Positions 1 to 11,925 of a stretch of 64,000 nucleotides of DNA are shown one piece after another. Position 1 is the first letter of the stretch. Every line of letters starts with the position of its first letter. Under the pieces are notes generated by a model that ran no database searches, was not told where the DNA came from, and was given only the letters and a program-made list of their open reading frames with translations. Both the position numbers and the translations under genes were made by a program. The stretch covers positions 14,604,001 through 14,668,000 of the forward strand of contig NC_062226.1 of the NCBI RefSeq assembly GCF_902686445.1, given 5' to 3'. The stretch comes from Sciurus carolinensis (taxonomy: Eukaryota > Chordata > Mammalia > Rodentia > Sciuridae).

Positions 1-329
1 TAGGACATATGCTGCAGGGCACGCCAGAGTGGGCCTGCCAGGAACTTTCTAGGCTCACAGGCAAGCTGCATGTCAGGACTAATGTGTCAGCACCCAGAGC
101 ACAACTTTCTCACATGGGCTTCTGGAGAGGAATTGGGTTTTAGAGATTAGATGAGGGAAACCGAGTCACCCAGATAGACAAGAAAGGGATTTCTGCTTCT
201 TGAAGCACAAGCCGCTGGCTCTTGAAAGCCCTTGGATGATGGTCAACCATAGCTACCATGTATTGAATTCTCACTCCCATGCAGAGAACTGTGCTCACCT
301 AATTCCACCTCTTCCATAACTTCATTTCC
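1..329. other. Unassigned single-copy-looking sequence
   Basis: I see no repeat consensus, splice-bounded exon or open frame of interest here. It looks like ordinary noncoding mammalian DNA. Confidence 0.4.
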
Positions 330-800
330 CCTTGGTTGATATTTTGTCATTGAGGCGCATATACCTGGTAAAGTGCACACGCTGGATCCATGATAAACGT
401 ACATTTTGATGAATGTTTACATACATGTTCTTGACATGACTGCCACCTGATCAAGACAAGGAATAGTTCCAGCAACCCAGACTTTCCTTTGGTCCTTCCA
501 GTTCATACCCGCCTCAGGTAATTACTCTTCTGATTTCAATTGCCCTTTGTTAATTTTGCCTGTTTTTGAACTTTGTAAAAACAGAATCTTCTAGCATGTA
601 CTTTCCTGGGTCTGGCTCCTTCTTTTGCTCAACTTAATCTCTAAGAGCTGTATCCACATTATGTGTATCGGTAATTCATTGTTTTTGTTGCTGTGCACTA
701 TTTCATTGCATGAATATACCACAATTTATTTATTCATTGCTTTGCTGATGGATACTTTGGGTGGCTTCCAGTTTGGGGCTATTTGAATAATTTGTGGCTT
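330..800 (-). mobile_element. Old LINE-1 3'-end fragment (L1M type)
   Basis: Read on the minus strand this matches the LINE-1 3' region. The plus strand shows the antisense landmarks: a cttctttt-gctcaacttaat block, 'gaatataccacaatttatt', and then a 'tttgctgatggatac' block. These correspond to the end of ORF2 and the 3'UTR of old L1M elements. The copy is heavily diverged and has no open frame. Confidence 0.7.
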
Positions 801-884
801 TATTTTTCTTCGTTGCATTTATCATTGCTTGACATACTAAATATTTTACTTTTTTATTCATGCCATTATCCCTCCACCCCCACA

Positions 885-1005
885 TAAGCTCCATAAAGGC
901 AGATAAGTTTAAATATTTTTTTCTTTTTCTTTCTATCTCAGTACCAAGACCAGTGCCCAGCATACAACAGACTCCCTGTGTTTTTTGAATGAATGAACAG
1001 TTGAA
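885..1005 (+). mobile_element. L2 LINE 3' end
   Basis: The segment has the order typical of an L2 terminus: 'agctccataaaggcag', then a 'cagtgcccagcatac' block, and finally TGAATGAATGAA repeats. It is a short 3' piece of an ancient, inactive LINE. Confidence 0.65.
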
Positions 1006-1654
1006 TGAGTGGTCTTATTAACCATCATCTAGGGGGACAAATTTACCCTGGTTTGCTTGGGACTTGGCCACTTAGCATGGAAGTTTCTGAGAAAATCTCT
1101 GAAGGGTGTTTCGTGATGGCTCCTGACTTGCAGAGGAAGACACCAGAGCACACAGTTGAACGATTCATTCGGGTACCTTATCAGGGAGCTGTAAAGCCAA
1201 GACTCAAGGCCAGGTCTTTGATGCCCAAGTGGAAGCCTTGCCCACGGACTCGAAGGATGACCCTCCTATAACAAGGATGATTCTCACCTGCTAAGCTGAA
1301 GCAATTTGAGAGTTCAGACATGTTGGCGTTGACAGTTCTGGGCCCACATTCCCGGGTGGCCACTTGTTGGCACCGTGAGCCTGGAAAAGTCTCTGCACCT
1401 CTCTGAGTTTGGCTCTGCAGTGGTAAAGTCACCATGAGCATTCTGGGATTTAATGAATGGAAACACCCAACTTGAACCTGGCACTTAGGGGCTGCTTACT
1501 CTTTCATGCTCTTGCTCCTCAGCCACCTATACATTCTTCATTGACTATGTTGAACATCATACTCAGCATTAAGAGGACTGAGAACTTCTCCTCTACAATC
1601 AGGAACATGCTATTCAATGTAGGACTGGAAGTTCAAACCACAGCAATTAGATGA
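1006..1654. other. Unassigned sequence between two LINE fragments
   Basis: Short overlapping frames on both strands (under 90 codons) have no recognisable domain. I see no repeat family that I can name. Confidence 0.35.
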
Positions 1655-2900
1655 GAAAGAGAAATAGGATCTGTCCATACTGGAATGGATGAAGTAAGAT
1701 TATCTCTGTTGATGACCTGATCTTTTATGCATAAACACCTGAAGATTCCAGAAAAAAGCCTGTTTGAACTAAAACAATTCATTAAAGCTACAAAATAGAA
1801 AATCAAGTGCATTCCATACACAATGAAAAATCTGAAAAGGAAATTAATGCAACAATTCCTAAAGGAATTTAACAGAACAATAAAAATTATTTAGGAATAA
1901 ATTGAACCAGGGAGGTAAAAGACTTGTACATTGAAAACTGCAAACTGTTGTTAAAATTATTAGGGAAGCTACAAACAAATGGAAGACATCCCTGAATTGG
2001 AAGACTTAATACTGTTACACAGTCAGTTTTGCCCAAAGTGACCTATGGGTTCAATACAGTTCCTACTAAAAAATCCTAAGAACATTTTTTTGCAGAAATA
2101 TAAAACCCGTCCTAAAATTGTATGGACCACAAATAGACAAATAATCTTGAGAAAAAAGAAAGAGGTTGAAGGTTTCATACTTACTTATTTTAACTCTTAC
2201 TACACAGCTATGGTAATTAAAATAGCTTAGTAATGGTGTAAAGACAGACATATAGATGAACAGAATGGGAAAACCCAGAAGTAAGCACTTACATACGTGA
2301 TCAAATGATTTTGACCAAAGGGGCACCAAGACCATTCAGTAGGATAGAGGACAGATTTTTCAACAGCAGCACTGGGAAAATTGTATACATACATGCAAAC
2401 GAAGGTAGTAGAACCCTTAACTTGCATCATATACAAAAACTGACAATCAGGGATGTAAATGTAAGAAGTCAAGCTATAAAACAGAGGAAAATATAGGAGA
2501 TAAAGCTTATTGGCTATTGGATTTGGCATGATTTCTTGGATACAATATCAAAAACATAGAAATAAGAACAAAAGTAGGTAAATTGGACTTCATCAAAGTT
2601 GAAATATGTGGGGATCAAAGAACACTATTACCAGAGTGAAAAGGAAACCCACAAAATGGAGGAAATACTTGCAAATCATATAGCTGATGAGTGATTATAT
2701 AGAATAGATACAGAACTCCTACAACCAATAACAGCAAAACAAACAATCCAGTTAAAAAATGTACAAAATACTTGAATAGTCATCTCCCCAAGATACACAA
2801 ATAGTAAGTGTATTCAAGAATGCTTAATATCATTATTTATGAGGAAAATGCAAATCAAAATTACAATAAAATACCATTTCATACACATTAGTATGGCTAT
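1655..2900 (+). mobile_element. LINE-1 ORF2 3' half, decayed
   Basis: The plus strand follows LINE-1 ORF2 from just after the reverse-transcriptase catalytic region through the domain leading to the C-terminus. Landmarks include 'aaaagacttgtacattgaaa', 'caaatggaagacatccctg' and 'ttgatcatcc'-like and 'ctcctacaaccaataa' blocks in the expected order. Frameshifts and stops break the frame everywhere. The element resumes at 3275 after an inserted LTR, so this is the left part of one copy. Confidence 0.85.
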
Positions 2901-3274
2901 TATTGGTCAGCTTTCCATTACTAGAACAAAATACCTGAGATAATCAATTTATAAAGGTTTAATTTGGCTCACAGTTTTGGAGTTTCCAGGCCATAACTTG
3001 TTGATCCCTCTGCTTTGGGCCCATGCTGGGACAACCCATCACGTCTGGAGCATGTGGCAGAGTCTAGTCACTCCCGTCAAGAGCAGGGAGCAAAGAGGAA
3101 GAGGAATGGGCTGGGGTTCCATAATCCCCTTCAAAATCAAGCCCCCAGTGAACTAAGGACCTCCCGCTGGGCTTCACCTTCTAAAGGTTCCACCACTTCC
3201 CAATATCACACCCGCGGGGATCAGTTGCTGAACACACGGGCCTTTGGGGAACATTCAACATCCAAACTGTAGTA
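2901..3274 (-). mobile_element. Solo LTR, MaLR-like rodent family 'B', inserted in LINE-1
   Basis: The antisense start 'tattggtcagctttccatta' is followed by a gagataatcaatttataaagg block and later 'cctttggggaacattcaaca'. It shares this whole order with 30941-31251, so both are copies of one family. It sits cleanly inside the LINE-1 that runs on both sides. A 5-bp target duplication is not clear (gctat left, gatgt right). Confidence 0.7.
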
Positions 3275-3955
3275 GATGTCATATCAACAACCCAGGAAAT
3301 AATTATTGGCTAGGATATGGAGAAGTTGTAATTCTTGTGCGTTGTTGGTGGGAATGTAAAATGGTGTAGCTGCTACAGAAATAGTCTGATGATTCTTCAA
3401 AATATTAAATGTGGAACCACGATATGACCAGGCAATTCCACCTCTCCTTATACACACAAAATAATTGAAAGCAGGGGCTTAAACTGATGTTGTATACTCA
3501 GGTACATAACAACATTATTCATAAAAACCGAACAGTGGAAACAGCCCACATTCCATCCATGTATGAATGGATAAAGAAAATGTGGCATATACATATGGTA
3601 GAATATTATCTCATCATAAAAAGGAACAAACTTCTGATATATGCTATAGTGTGGATGAAACTTGAAGACATTATGTGAAGTGAAATAAGCCAGAAACAAA
3701 AGGATAAATATTGTCTGAATCCACTTATGTGGTCAGATTTATGTAGAGAGGAGGTAGATTGTGGTTACTAGGGGCTGGGATGTTCGGGAAGAGGGAGTTA
3801 TCATTCAGTCGGGGTGGAGTTTCGGTCTGGAAGGCTCTGGAGATGGATGGTGTTGATGCTTGTAGAATAATGGAATATACTTCACGCCACTGCGCCAGAC
3901 ACTTGAAAATGGTTACATTGGTAAATTTCATGCATTATATTTCACCATAATAAAA
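3275..3955 (+). mobile_element. LINE-1 ORF2 C-terminus and 3'UTR (L1MA/L1MB type)
   Basis: This continues the element at 1655-2900. ORF2 C-terminal sequence (around 3540-3680) is followed by the typical 3'UTR, including 'ggttactaggggctggga' and 'tctggagatggatggt'. The element ends with a canonical AATAAA at 3949-3954. An open frame at 3487-3678 is ORF2-derived, with a stop before the natural end. The copy is inactive. Confidence 0.88.
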
Positions 3956-5316
3956 GATGTCTCCAGTTATTTCAATGGGAACTTTGCTTTTAAAAGCCTT
4001 TGTCGAAGACTACCATGGTTCCTCAGGTGTGCTGAGTAACCGGGTAGGAGTAGAAACAAAAATTCCCAGCCGAGCCAGGGTCACACCCGGTATTAATGGA
4101 AGGATGAGAAAGTTTATCTACATGGATGTATTAGAGGTACATTTTCAGATTTCTATTTGGGGCTGGCCCTTTACTGGTCATGCAAGCAGTACAGGGGGCT
4201 TCTGACCAGAGCAGACTAGAAAAAGGCATCTCCAGGTCTGGTGGCGGAGCACAGAAAACTGATTGGCTGGGTTTGAGCGCTGTCTGCCATTTTCCGGCTG
4301 CCATAGATAAGGAAACTTGAGCTTCACATTTCTCATCTAAGGGTGGGGATACCAGTAGCAGCTCCTCGACAGGAAGGAGCTAGCATTTACCAAGTGCCCA
4401 GGGCAGGGCCTGCGGCACAGGGAGTCTGTGGATGTTTCCGTGGTTGCCACCTCTTGCACTGCTTCCTGTTTGGTCCTGTTGATGCACGTGGGTGGCTCAG
4501 GTGGGGTGAGCCTGGATCTGAGTCCTGATGGACTGCACTGGGGGCCAGCATGTTTTCAGAGCCTGGTCCTGCCTCTCAGAGGTGACGGCCACCCCCACGT
4601 GAGCAGGGCCACCATCAGGGTGAATCAGCCTTCCCCTCACCCCAAGCTGGACGGCTGCTGGCTGGCTCCTCGGGGTGCAGCCAGGCTGCAAATGGTGTTT
4701 CCTTTCGGATTTGCTTGTCGATGTGCACATACCCCTGCTCCTGCCTCCGGCTATTGTCATCTTCTCTTTCTCCTTCCAGGAATAAAATGTAATCTGATTT
4801 CTAGTGTATTTAACTGAAATTTTATTTCCAAGGTTGGTCCTGCAAAGCTGTCACCAGCTCTGGGGAGCTCAGAGAGAGAGACTCAGGCTGGCATGGGTGA
4901 CAGGTTGATCTAGGCCTGGGGATTGCCCCCATATCTGTGCTGATTATGGCACATAAACGACAAAGATGCACCTCCAGTTGACTGGGGATGAATTCCTCTG
5001 GAGGGGAGACAGGAGCCCTAGCCCAGGAGGTGGGCAGGATCTACTTTTGGAGAAAGATGCCCCTAAGTTGGTCCAGAACTGTGACCACACATGCTAGTGG
5101 TAGAGAAAAATACCGCCCCATCCACATGAACAAGTACGATCTTCTTCATTCCAGAGCTATTGTGTGTTCACAGACTAGCAGAATATCTGGACAAGAGGGA
5201 TCCCAAGGATCTTTGCTAGACTGATAACTCACACTGCTTCTTCCCTGAAGGCCCATGGCATGCCAGTGCCCTGTTGAATTATCTTTAATCTTCACCTATG
5301 CAATCTTTCAGTAAGG
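3956..5316. other. Unassigned sequence, about 1.4 kb
   Basis: The longest frame is 129 codons (4428-4817, plus) and shows no domain, no splice context and no low-complexity bias. A 'ccaggaataaaatg' at 4777-4790 contains AATAAA, but nothing upstream supports a gene end. No interspersed repeat is recognised. Confidence 0.35.
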
Positions 5317-5444
5317 AGTTATAAATAGTTCCATTTAATAAAAGATGACATTGAGGCTCAGAGAGGTTAATTAGCTTACCAAAGATCACACAGTTACCAA
5401 AAGTCAGAGCTGGGTTTGAACCGTGTGTGTCTGACTTCACTGCC
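5317..5444 (-). mobile_element. MIR SINE
   Basis: The antisense MIR core is plain: 'gaggctcagagaggttaa', then a 'agatcacacagttacc' block and a 'gagctgggtttgaacc' block. MIR is an ancient mammalian tRNA-derived SINE. Confidence 0.8.
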
Positions 5445-5445
5445 T

Positions 5446-5603
5446 CCCAGTGTGGTCCACGAATCAGCAGGATTAGTAGCACCTGGGAACTTGTTAGGCC
5501 TGCAGAACCCAGGCCCCCTTTCCAGACCTTTGGATCAGAATCTCCATTTTAACGAGATCCCAGGTGATGTGTGGGCACCTTAAAGCTTGAGAAGCGTGAC
5601 TCT
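5446..5603 (+). mobile_element. MER5A-like hAT (Charlie) nonautonomous DNA transposon
   Basis: The order is 'cagtgtggtccacgaatcag', 'cacctgggaacttgttagg', 'ggatcagaatctccatttta' and a terminal 'cttgagaagcgtg'. This is the MER5A layout, close to full length. It contains no transposase and was mobilised in trans by an extinct hAT enzyme. Confidence 0.85.
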
Positions 5604-6057
5604 TACGGATTTTCCTTCTCATCACTGTGTCTCCTGGAGTCTGGCTGTAACTAAATAAACAAACTGATTAGCTAATGAATAAACAGACCTACTCCAAGTT
5701 TAATTCCAGGGATAAAAAAAACAATCTTCAGCAAGCTATTTAATTTTCACAGTCGCATTAATAGGCATTTGCAGTTTGAAAAGTGATTTCTTTACCCAGA
5801 CTTGGATCACTGGGGTGCATAGCGCTGAGCACAGGTACTTCATCTCCCCGTCTTGTTCTCTCCTGGGGAGCCACCTGGGCTTCAGACACTGGCACAGGAC
5901 AGGGCCTGTGTGCAGAGGAGCTTCCCCCAGGAGGAGGTAACAGAGCTAGCTCTGCTTATCAGGTGTTCACTCCGTGCCAGGCGTCAGGCTGGGTGCTTTT
6001 CCTGTGCAGTGGCTGTGGTTTTGCCCATAATGTCAGGAGGAGGAGACCTGCAACAAC
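5604..6057. other. Unassigned sequence before a microsatellite
   Basis: Open frames that begin here (5783 and 5853, plus) are long only because they run into the following TTTC/CT tract, which lacks stops. The pre-repeat part has no recognisable domain. Confidence 0.4.
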
Positions 6058-6341
<284 letters not shown>

Positions 6342-6533
6342 ATCTTTCAAGCTCTAAATTCTCCGAATAGCAGAAACCTAACCTCAGTCCATTTGGGTCC
6401 TACCTCACCCTAGGGTTATGTTTAAGTTCCAGGGATCTTACAGAACATCGAGGATTGGGAGAGAGTCTGGGCATCTGGTACCAGGGGCACCATCATCTAT
6501 CCGCGCTGCTACTTCCAGGACATCCTGGCTCCC

Positions 6534-6970
6534 TGTTTTAGTCAGCTTTTTCATTGCTGTGACTAAATAATCTGACCAGCACAATTGAAGAGGAGGAGAG
6601 GTTTATTTGAGGGCTCACGGTTTCAGAGGTCTTAGTCCAGAGAGGCTGGCTTCATTCCTCGGGGCTCAAGGTGAGGCAGGACATCATGGTGGAAAAGGGT
6701 GGCAGAGGAAGCGGCTCACATCATGGTGGTCAGGAAGCAGAGGAAGAGAAAGAGTCTCCACTTACCAGATATAAAATATATACCCCAAAGCCACACCACT
6801 ATTCCAATCTCCTCCAGTCACACCCTACCACTTCAATTAATCCCATCAGGGAGCAATCCACTGATTGGATTAAGAATCTCACAACCCAATCCAATTGTTT
6901 CTCCTCTGATCCTTCCTGCATTGTCTCACATGTGAGCTTTTGGGGGACACCTCACATCCAAAGTGTAACC
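6534..6970 (-). mobile_element. Solo LTR, MaLR-like rodent family 'A', with 5-bp TSD
   Basis: The antisense terminus 'tgttttagtcagctttttca' begins at 6534. The other end carries 'gggggacacctcacatcc'. CTCCC flanks both sides (6529-6533 and 6971-6975), which fits the 5-bp duplication of ERVL/MaLR elements. Related copies lie at 20016, 52946, 53494 and 55405. Confidence 0.82.
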
Positions 6971-6975
6971 CTCCC

Positions 6976-7619
6976 CATCCCATGGTCCCTGTGGGTTGCT
7001 ACTGGCCCCCATCTTTCTGATTACAAGGCCTCCCTGGATGCTCTTCTCAGGTGTCCTCGCTGCTCTGGCCCCAGGATCCTTCTGTGGTTTCTAAGCCACC
7101 CTGGGAGGAAGAACACTGGGTGGTGGTTTCAGGACCTGCTGCTTGGAGCTGAGACTCCGTTACCACTGCAGGGGGTTCTCTGAGCTGGTGTTGGGTCCCA
7201 AGGCTCTTTGCCCTCAGATGCCTGAACCTATCTGGAAATTTTGTCATCCTTTCTTGCCCTCACAATTCAGAAACATGGGCTTTGGGGAGGAAAGTACCAC
7301 TTTCAGGAAAGTTTCAACTTCTGCTCACTCATTGCTGCTCAGAAATGTTTTCTTCTGCTTGGGGAACAGGAAACCTAATTCTGATTCAACATTGTTTTCA
7401 TCAAATCAATATTTATGTTCTAGCATCCATAGGGACTAGATTTTTAAATCTTTTCTCTGCTTTCCAAACTGATATCCTTCCCTGCAGCAATGAGTGTTTG
7501 GAAGACCGGTCACCACTCTGCCTGGGTGGAGAAGTCTAAGCCTTGTGGGAAACAGGAAATATGGGTGGAAAATCCTTCCATTATATTTCTAGGTAGGATC
7601 TTACTTGGTCCTGCAGGTT
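6976..7619. other. Unassigned sequence
   Basis: I recognise no repeat family or exon. Overlapping short frames on both strands have no domain. Confidence 0.35.
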
Positions 7620-7750
7620 TGCAAGTGAGATAATATTATTAGTTATTGTTACCACTTCCAACTGAAAATTGGGGAAATTGAGCCATAAAAGGACAAAAGA
7701 TTTGCCTGAAGACACAGAGTTAACAAGATCTGGAGCCAAGACGCAGACTC
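7620..7750 (-). mobile_element. MIR SINE, diverged
   Basis: Antisense MIR landmarks are a 'ttggggaaattgagcc' block, 'gatttgcctgaagacaca' and 'gatctggagccaagac'. The copy is well diverged. Confidence 0.6.
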
Positions 7751-9394
7751 AAGATTGACCCTGATATAATACCTAAGGATGTGAACCAGACCATGAAGGT
7801 TTGAATCTTGGGGCAGCTACTTCCCAGGTATGTGTCTTTAAACAAGTCTTCTGACCAGCACGAGCTTCTTTTATTATCTTCAAAATGAAAACGATGGTGG
7901 AGAAACCACCTCATGGAGATGACCTGTAGGTAGTAATTACAGAAATTTCTAGCACATCTAATTATCAATAAAATTCATCTATTATTATTATCTTGCCATC
8001 AGATTATCTTCTAAACCAACATAACAGCAACATTTAAAATCCTAGAATCTTACAGTAAATGGTTGTCAGAATTGAATCAAAAGGATTTTGTAAATAATTT
8101 ACTCTGACCTCCTTATATTACAGATGGAAAATCCAAAGCCCAGAGAGGATAAGAAACCTACCTAAAAAGATAGTTTGGTGCCATTTAAAAGAAGAAGAAC
8201 CAATTTTGGTAAAGAGCAAATTTTGCAAAGGTTGAGTCAGAGATGTCCAGGGAACCTTGGAATGGAGGCTCCAACAGCCATTGGACTTATAGGTTTCAGC
8301 TCCAGGGAGAGATCTGGGCAAGAGTCTGAGAGTGGGGAGTGACCGAGGTCACTTGTGGAGTTGTGAGGCGTGGAAAGAGGGGAGGCTGGGAAGAGTTTGG
8401 GATCCATCAGCATGTGAGAGGAGGGCAGAGACGGTGGACATTGAGGAACCCCAGTGGAGATACCAGTGAAAGATGAAGTGGGGTGCCAGGGAAAGCAAGG
8501 CAGCTTCAGTTGCAAGAGGAATGAGCCTTGGAGTAGCCAGTGGAGAAGGGAAGGGGGTTGAATCAGGGGGTAGAGTGTGGTCAAGTCTAAGTGAGGGCCA
8601 GATACTGTCTGGACAGGATCAGTTCAGGTGAGGTTTAATGGTGTCCCTACAACCCAGTGAGAACCAGAATGATGATTAATTTTATTTAACACCTTTAGTC
8701 CTTGGAATCCTAATCAATTATGCACGAAGGAGAGTTTTATGGTAAATAGTCTTTGTTTCCTGCCATGAAATTGAAAAACAAACCAGGTGACAGTTCCCAC
8801 AGGGCAAGGTTTTGGCTATGTACCCGCATATGCAATTGTGTTTTTGGAAGCTCAGATGAGGAGCTGAATGAGATTGTGCAAGGTAAATGGTTTGGCTTCT
8901 CACCCAGGGCGGGACTGTCTCCACAAAGCCTTGGCACTTGGTCCCCAGAATCTGCTGGTGCATTTTGAGTGGTTCTTGTGTCCTCTTCTGATGTTCTATT
9001 TATGGTTTAGTTGCTGCAGTTCTTATCTGATTCTTCCTTACATTGATCCCTTTCTAAACCTCCACCCAGATGACCTAGATCTGTCCCCTGGAGTCACACT
9101 GAGCCATTAAATCTCAGTTTCAATGGCTTTTCTTGTTCGAAACATCTCTTGTGTTGCCATCTCAGACTTCTCTCTCCTGGTTAAACATCTCTGTTCTGTC
9201 ATCTTGGGCCCCCGCGAGGCACACAGGGTATTGACTAAAGGAACAAATGTCCTGGGACCTGCCCAGCGTTTGCAGCTCAGTCCTGAATGGACCTGGGTGC
9301 TTGCCTGAACCTCTCTTCACTCTTCCAAGCTCCTTATCGCTGACTCTGCTGTCCTAGTTTTCTCAACTTGGATTTCATTCGGCTGATCATTAAT
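7751..9394. other. Mostly unassigned sequence; weak MIR/L2-like patch near 8110-8160
   Basis: A short 'agatggaaaatccaaagccc' followed by 'agagaggataag' resembles an antisense MIR/L2 segment. The rest shows no repeat or gene that I can defend. A 115-codon frame at 8237-8584 (minus) has no domain. Confidence 0.35.
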
Positions 9395-9580
9395 TCAAAT
9401 CTAGCTTCCCTGTATACTAGCATATCTGTGCAAGTCTTTCAAACTTGCTGAGCTCCATTTTTAAAATGAAGATAATAATTGCACCAACCTCACAGTATTA
9501 TTTCGAAGTGCAAACGAGACTATGTATATAGAGTGTAGACCACCTGGCAAACACTCAGGCATGTTAGCTGTTATTGACTG
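9395..9580 (+). mobile_element. MIR SINE
   Basis: The sense MIR order is visible: 'caagtctttcaaacttgc', a 'tgaagataataattgcacc' block and then 'cctcacagtattattt'. A neighbouring MIR lies in the opposite orientation directly downstream. Confidence 0.65.
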
Positions 9581-9597
9581 ATTTATTTTAATCTAAC

Positions 9598-9740
9598 AAG
9601 CACTTAGGATTGATCACTACATACTAGGAATTGTTGTCTTTTGGAAATGCTAACTCATTCAGTTTTCATATTGGTCTTGTGAGATATAATGAATATTATG
9701 TCTTTTCTACAGATGAGGAAACCGAGATATGAAATAAATT
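9598..9740 (-). mobile_element. MIR SINE, 3' part
   Basis: Antisense MIR: 'caagcacttaggattgatca', 'tctacagatgaggaaaccg' and intermediate sequence in order. Confidence 0.7.
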
Positions 9741-9751
9741 ATCAATACTTA

Positions 9752-10078
9752 TTGTGCATGGTTATCAGTTAGCTCACGCTGGATCACAAACAACCCCAAA
9801 ACTTCAATGGCTTCTGCCGGGTTCAGCTGCTGTGGGTTGGGTTCCACTGGGAAGTCAAGCTGGTCTTGGTTGGATTCACTCCTGTGTCTGCATTTTAACT
9901 GGGGCCTCTGCCCTGGGTTGGTTTTGGCTGGGGAGGGGACTTAACTCTGCACCAGGTGTTTCTCATCCTCCTTCTGACACTAGTGGTTTACCTAAGGCAC
10001 ATCCTTCCCACAAGAGCAGGCGAGCTCAAGTGTCCACACGTTTCTCGGGATCCTGTTGGCTAGATCTGCAAGCAGCAC
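9752..10078 (-). mobile_element. MLT1-type MaLR LTR fragment
   Basis: 'cagttagctcacgctggatc' followed by 'acaaacaaccccaaaacttc' is the antisense start of MLT1 LTRs. The remainder is diverged. It abuts a sense MLT1-type copy at 10079, giving a head-to-head pair. Confidence 0.6.
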
Positions 10079-10585
10079 GTGGTTGGCAGACTTTTCAGAT
10101 GGCTCCCCATGATCCCTGTATCCTGGAATTCATCACTCTGGGAAATGGCCTGGACCCATGGCTTGCTCCTAGAGGACAGAGAGGACAAGAATGATGGACT
10201 TCATGACTAAATTTCAGGACATTGTGACTTCGGTCTTGCTTGCAGATCCATTCTGCTATCCTGGTTTATGTGCTTTGGCGAAGTGACCCATGTGTAAAGG
10301 AATAGAGGGTAGCCTTGGACTGACAGCCCATGTGGAGCTGAATCCTGCAGCAAACCACAGAAACCCAGAAAGCAGGACCTCATCAAGCCTTGAGATGACT
10401 GTGGCTAGCTGACCCCCTTATGGCAGCCTTGCACCATGTGAGTGACCCTGAAGTGGAGAACCAAGTGAGCTATGCTGAGATTACTGACCCACAGAAACTA
10501 TGAGATAATAAATATGTGCTTAAATATGTCTTAAGCTCCTAAATTTTGGGATAATTTATTATGCAGCAATGGATAAGTAATATAC
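10079..10585 (+). mobile_element. MLT1-type MaLR LTR
   Basis: It starts with 'gtggttggcaga' plus 'gatggctccccatgatccc'. It ends with 'aattttgggataatttatta' and 'gcagcaatggataagtaat'. That is the MLT1 sense layout at about full LTR length. Confidence 0.7.
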
Positions 10586-10613
10586 ATCCTTTGGGTCAAA
10601 GGAAGTCTCATGG

Positions 10614-10920
10614 TGCTATGGGTTTGGATGAGTGTCCCCCAAAGGTCTTTGAATTAAAGGCATGATCCCCAGGTGGTGCTACTGGGAGGTGAAGGGACCT
10701 TTAAAAAGTAGGGCCCAGTGGGAGGTTCTTAAGCCATTAGAGGAATGACCTCGAGGGGAATTGTAGGACCTTGTGTCTCCCTTGCTAGAGGCCTGAAGTA
10801 ATGGGGGTACTCATCCATTGGACTGGAGCCACTAGGGCCATGATCCAAAATAACCCTTTTGTCTTTGTAAGTTAATTGCCTCACATACTTCATGATAGTG
10901 ATGGAAAGTTGACTGACACA
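10614..10920 (+). mobile_element. Solo MST/MLT-like MaLR LTR, family 'C', with TSD
   Basis: It starts TGCTATGGGTTTGGATGAG and ends with GACTGACACA. The flanks are catgg (10609-10613) and cgtgg (10921-10925). The single difference is a CpG-to-CpA change, so this is a plausible 5-bp duplication. It shares its opening and 'gtgctactgggaggtg' block with the copy at 21846-22211. Confidence 0.78.
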
Positions 10921-11059
10921 CGTGGCCAGGTCTGGGGAAGGTTATTTTGCACTGTCTATAGGGTGAGAGCACGGCAAACTCACGACAGAGCATGCAGAGA
11001 CAGGGAGGGGTGGAGAATTGGGGTAAAAACGTAGATCACCTGGAGTATATGCCATACAC

Positions 11060-11160
11060 CAAGAAATGTGGACCCAGGAGATGTAGAGCTGAATAAGACT
11101 TGCCCTTCAGGAGCTCATGAGCTGGTGGAAGAACCAGAGCAGCCTTTCAGAGTCTCAGTA
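11060..11160 (-). mobile_element. L2 LINE fragment
   Basis: Sequence with 'gctgaataagacttgccctt' and then 'caggagctcatgagctggtg' fits the antisense L2 3' region. Short and diverged. Confidence 0.5.
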
Positions 11161-11494
11161 ATAATTTACTCAGACAATGGCTCCGGGTGGAGTTTTCAGA
11201 AAATGTCCCCACTCTTAACCAGGACAAAGGGAGTCTGGAAGTTCTAGGAGCATCCCCGGACACTCTCCGGAGTGGGGAGAGCTCAGGTGTTTTGCCAGTG
11301 CAGCTTCCAAAGCCAGCTCTGCCAACTCCAAGTGGAGACCTGCAGGCAATGAAAGTCAGCTGTCCAATAAACAGGTCCGGGCAACCATGGAAACCAAGGC
11401 CTCATTCATCACTGAAGCAATCAAGAGAACAGGAGGTGGTTTGGCTGGGGAGAGGCCTGGAGGGAAGTGGCAGACAGGAGCCTGGCACTGGCAG
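11161..11494. other. Unassigned sequence
   Basis: A 139-codon frame (11187-11606, plus) crosses from here into an antisense MIR, which argues that it is fortuitous. No domain is seen. Confidence 0.4.
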
Positions 11495-11700
11495 GGAAAA
11501 ATGCCAATATATATTCTTATTCTGTGATGGGCCCTGTGCTCGGTACCATCTCACTGGAGCATCAGGATGGCTTAATAAGGCAGGTGTTATTACTACCAGT
11601 TTGTAGGTGGGGAAGCGGAGAGCCAGGGTCAGTGAGGCCTCTCACCTGAGGACACAGAGCCCCTATGGTTTGAATGCAGGGCCATCTCACGCCAAGTCAA
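11495..11700 (-). mobile_element. MIR SINE
   Basis: Antisense MIR with 'gggccctgtgctcggtacca', a 'gtgttattactaccagttt' block and 'gaggacacagagcccctatg' in order. Confidence 0.65.
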
Positions 11701-11764
11701 TGTCCTTTTCATAGGATGACCGCCTAGGCCATCTTCTTACCTCCCCTGATGCTAAGATTCTAGA

Positions 11765-11925
11765 ATGCTGTTTGTGGCCCAGTGGAAAGAGCACTGGAAT
11801 AGGAGTCATGTGGTTCACGAGTCTAACTAGCACTGCCAAGACTTCTTGTATGATTTCATCCAGGTTGTTCCCTTCCCCATACCTGGTTATCCCACCTGTG
11901 AAAGGTTAGCATTCTATTTTTAGGG
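11765..11925 (+). mobile_element. MIR SINE
   Basis: Sense MIR start: 'cagtggaaagagcactggaa', then 'gtctaactagcactgcc', then a 'cctgtgaaaggttagcat' block. Confidence 0.6.

Noticed and set aside
4777..4790. Possible gene 3' end (AATAAA)
   Set aside because: Single AATAAA in AT-containing DNA with no upstream exon or downstream GT-rich context that stands out.
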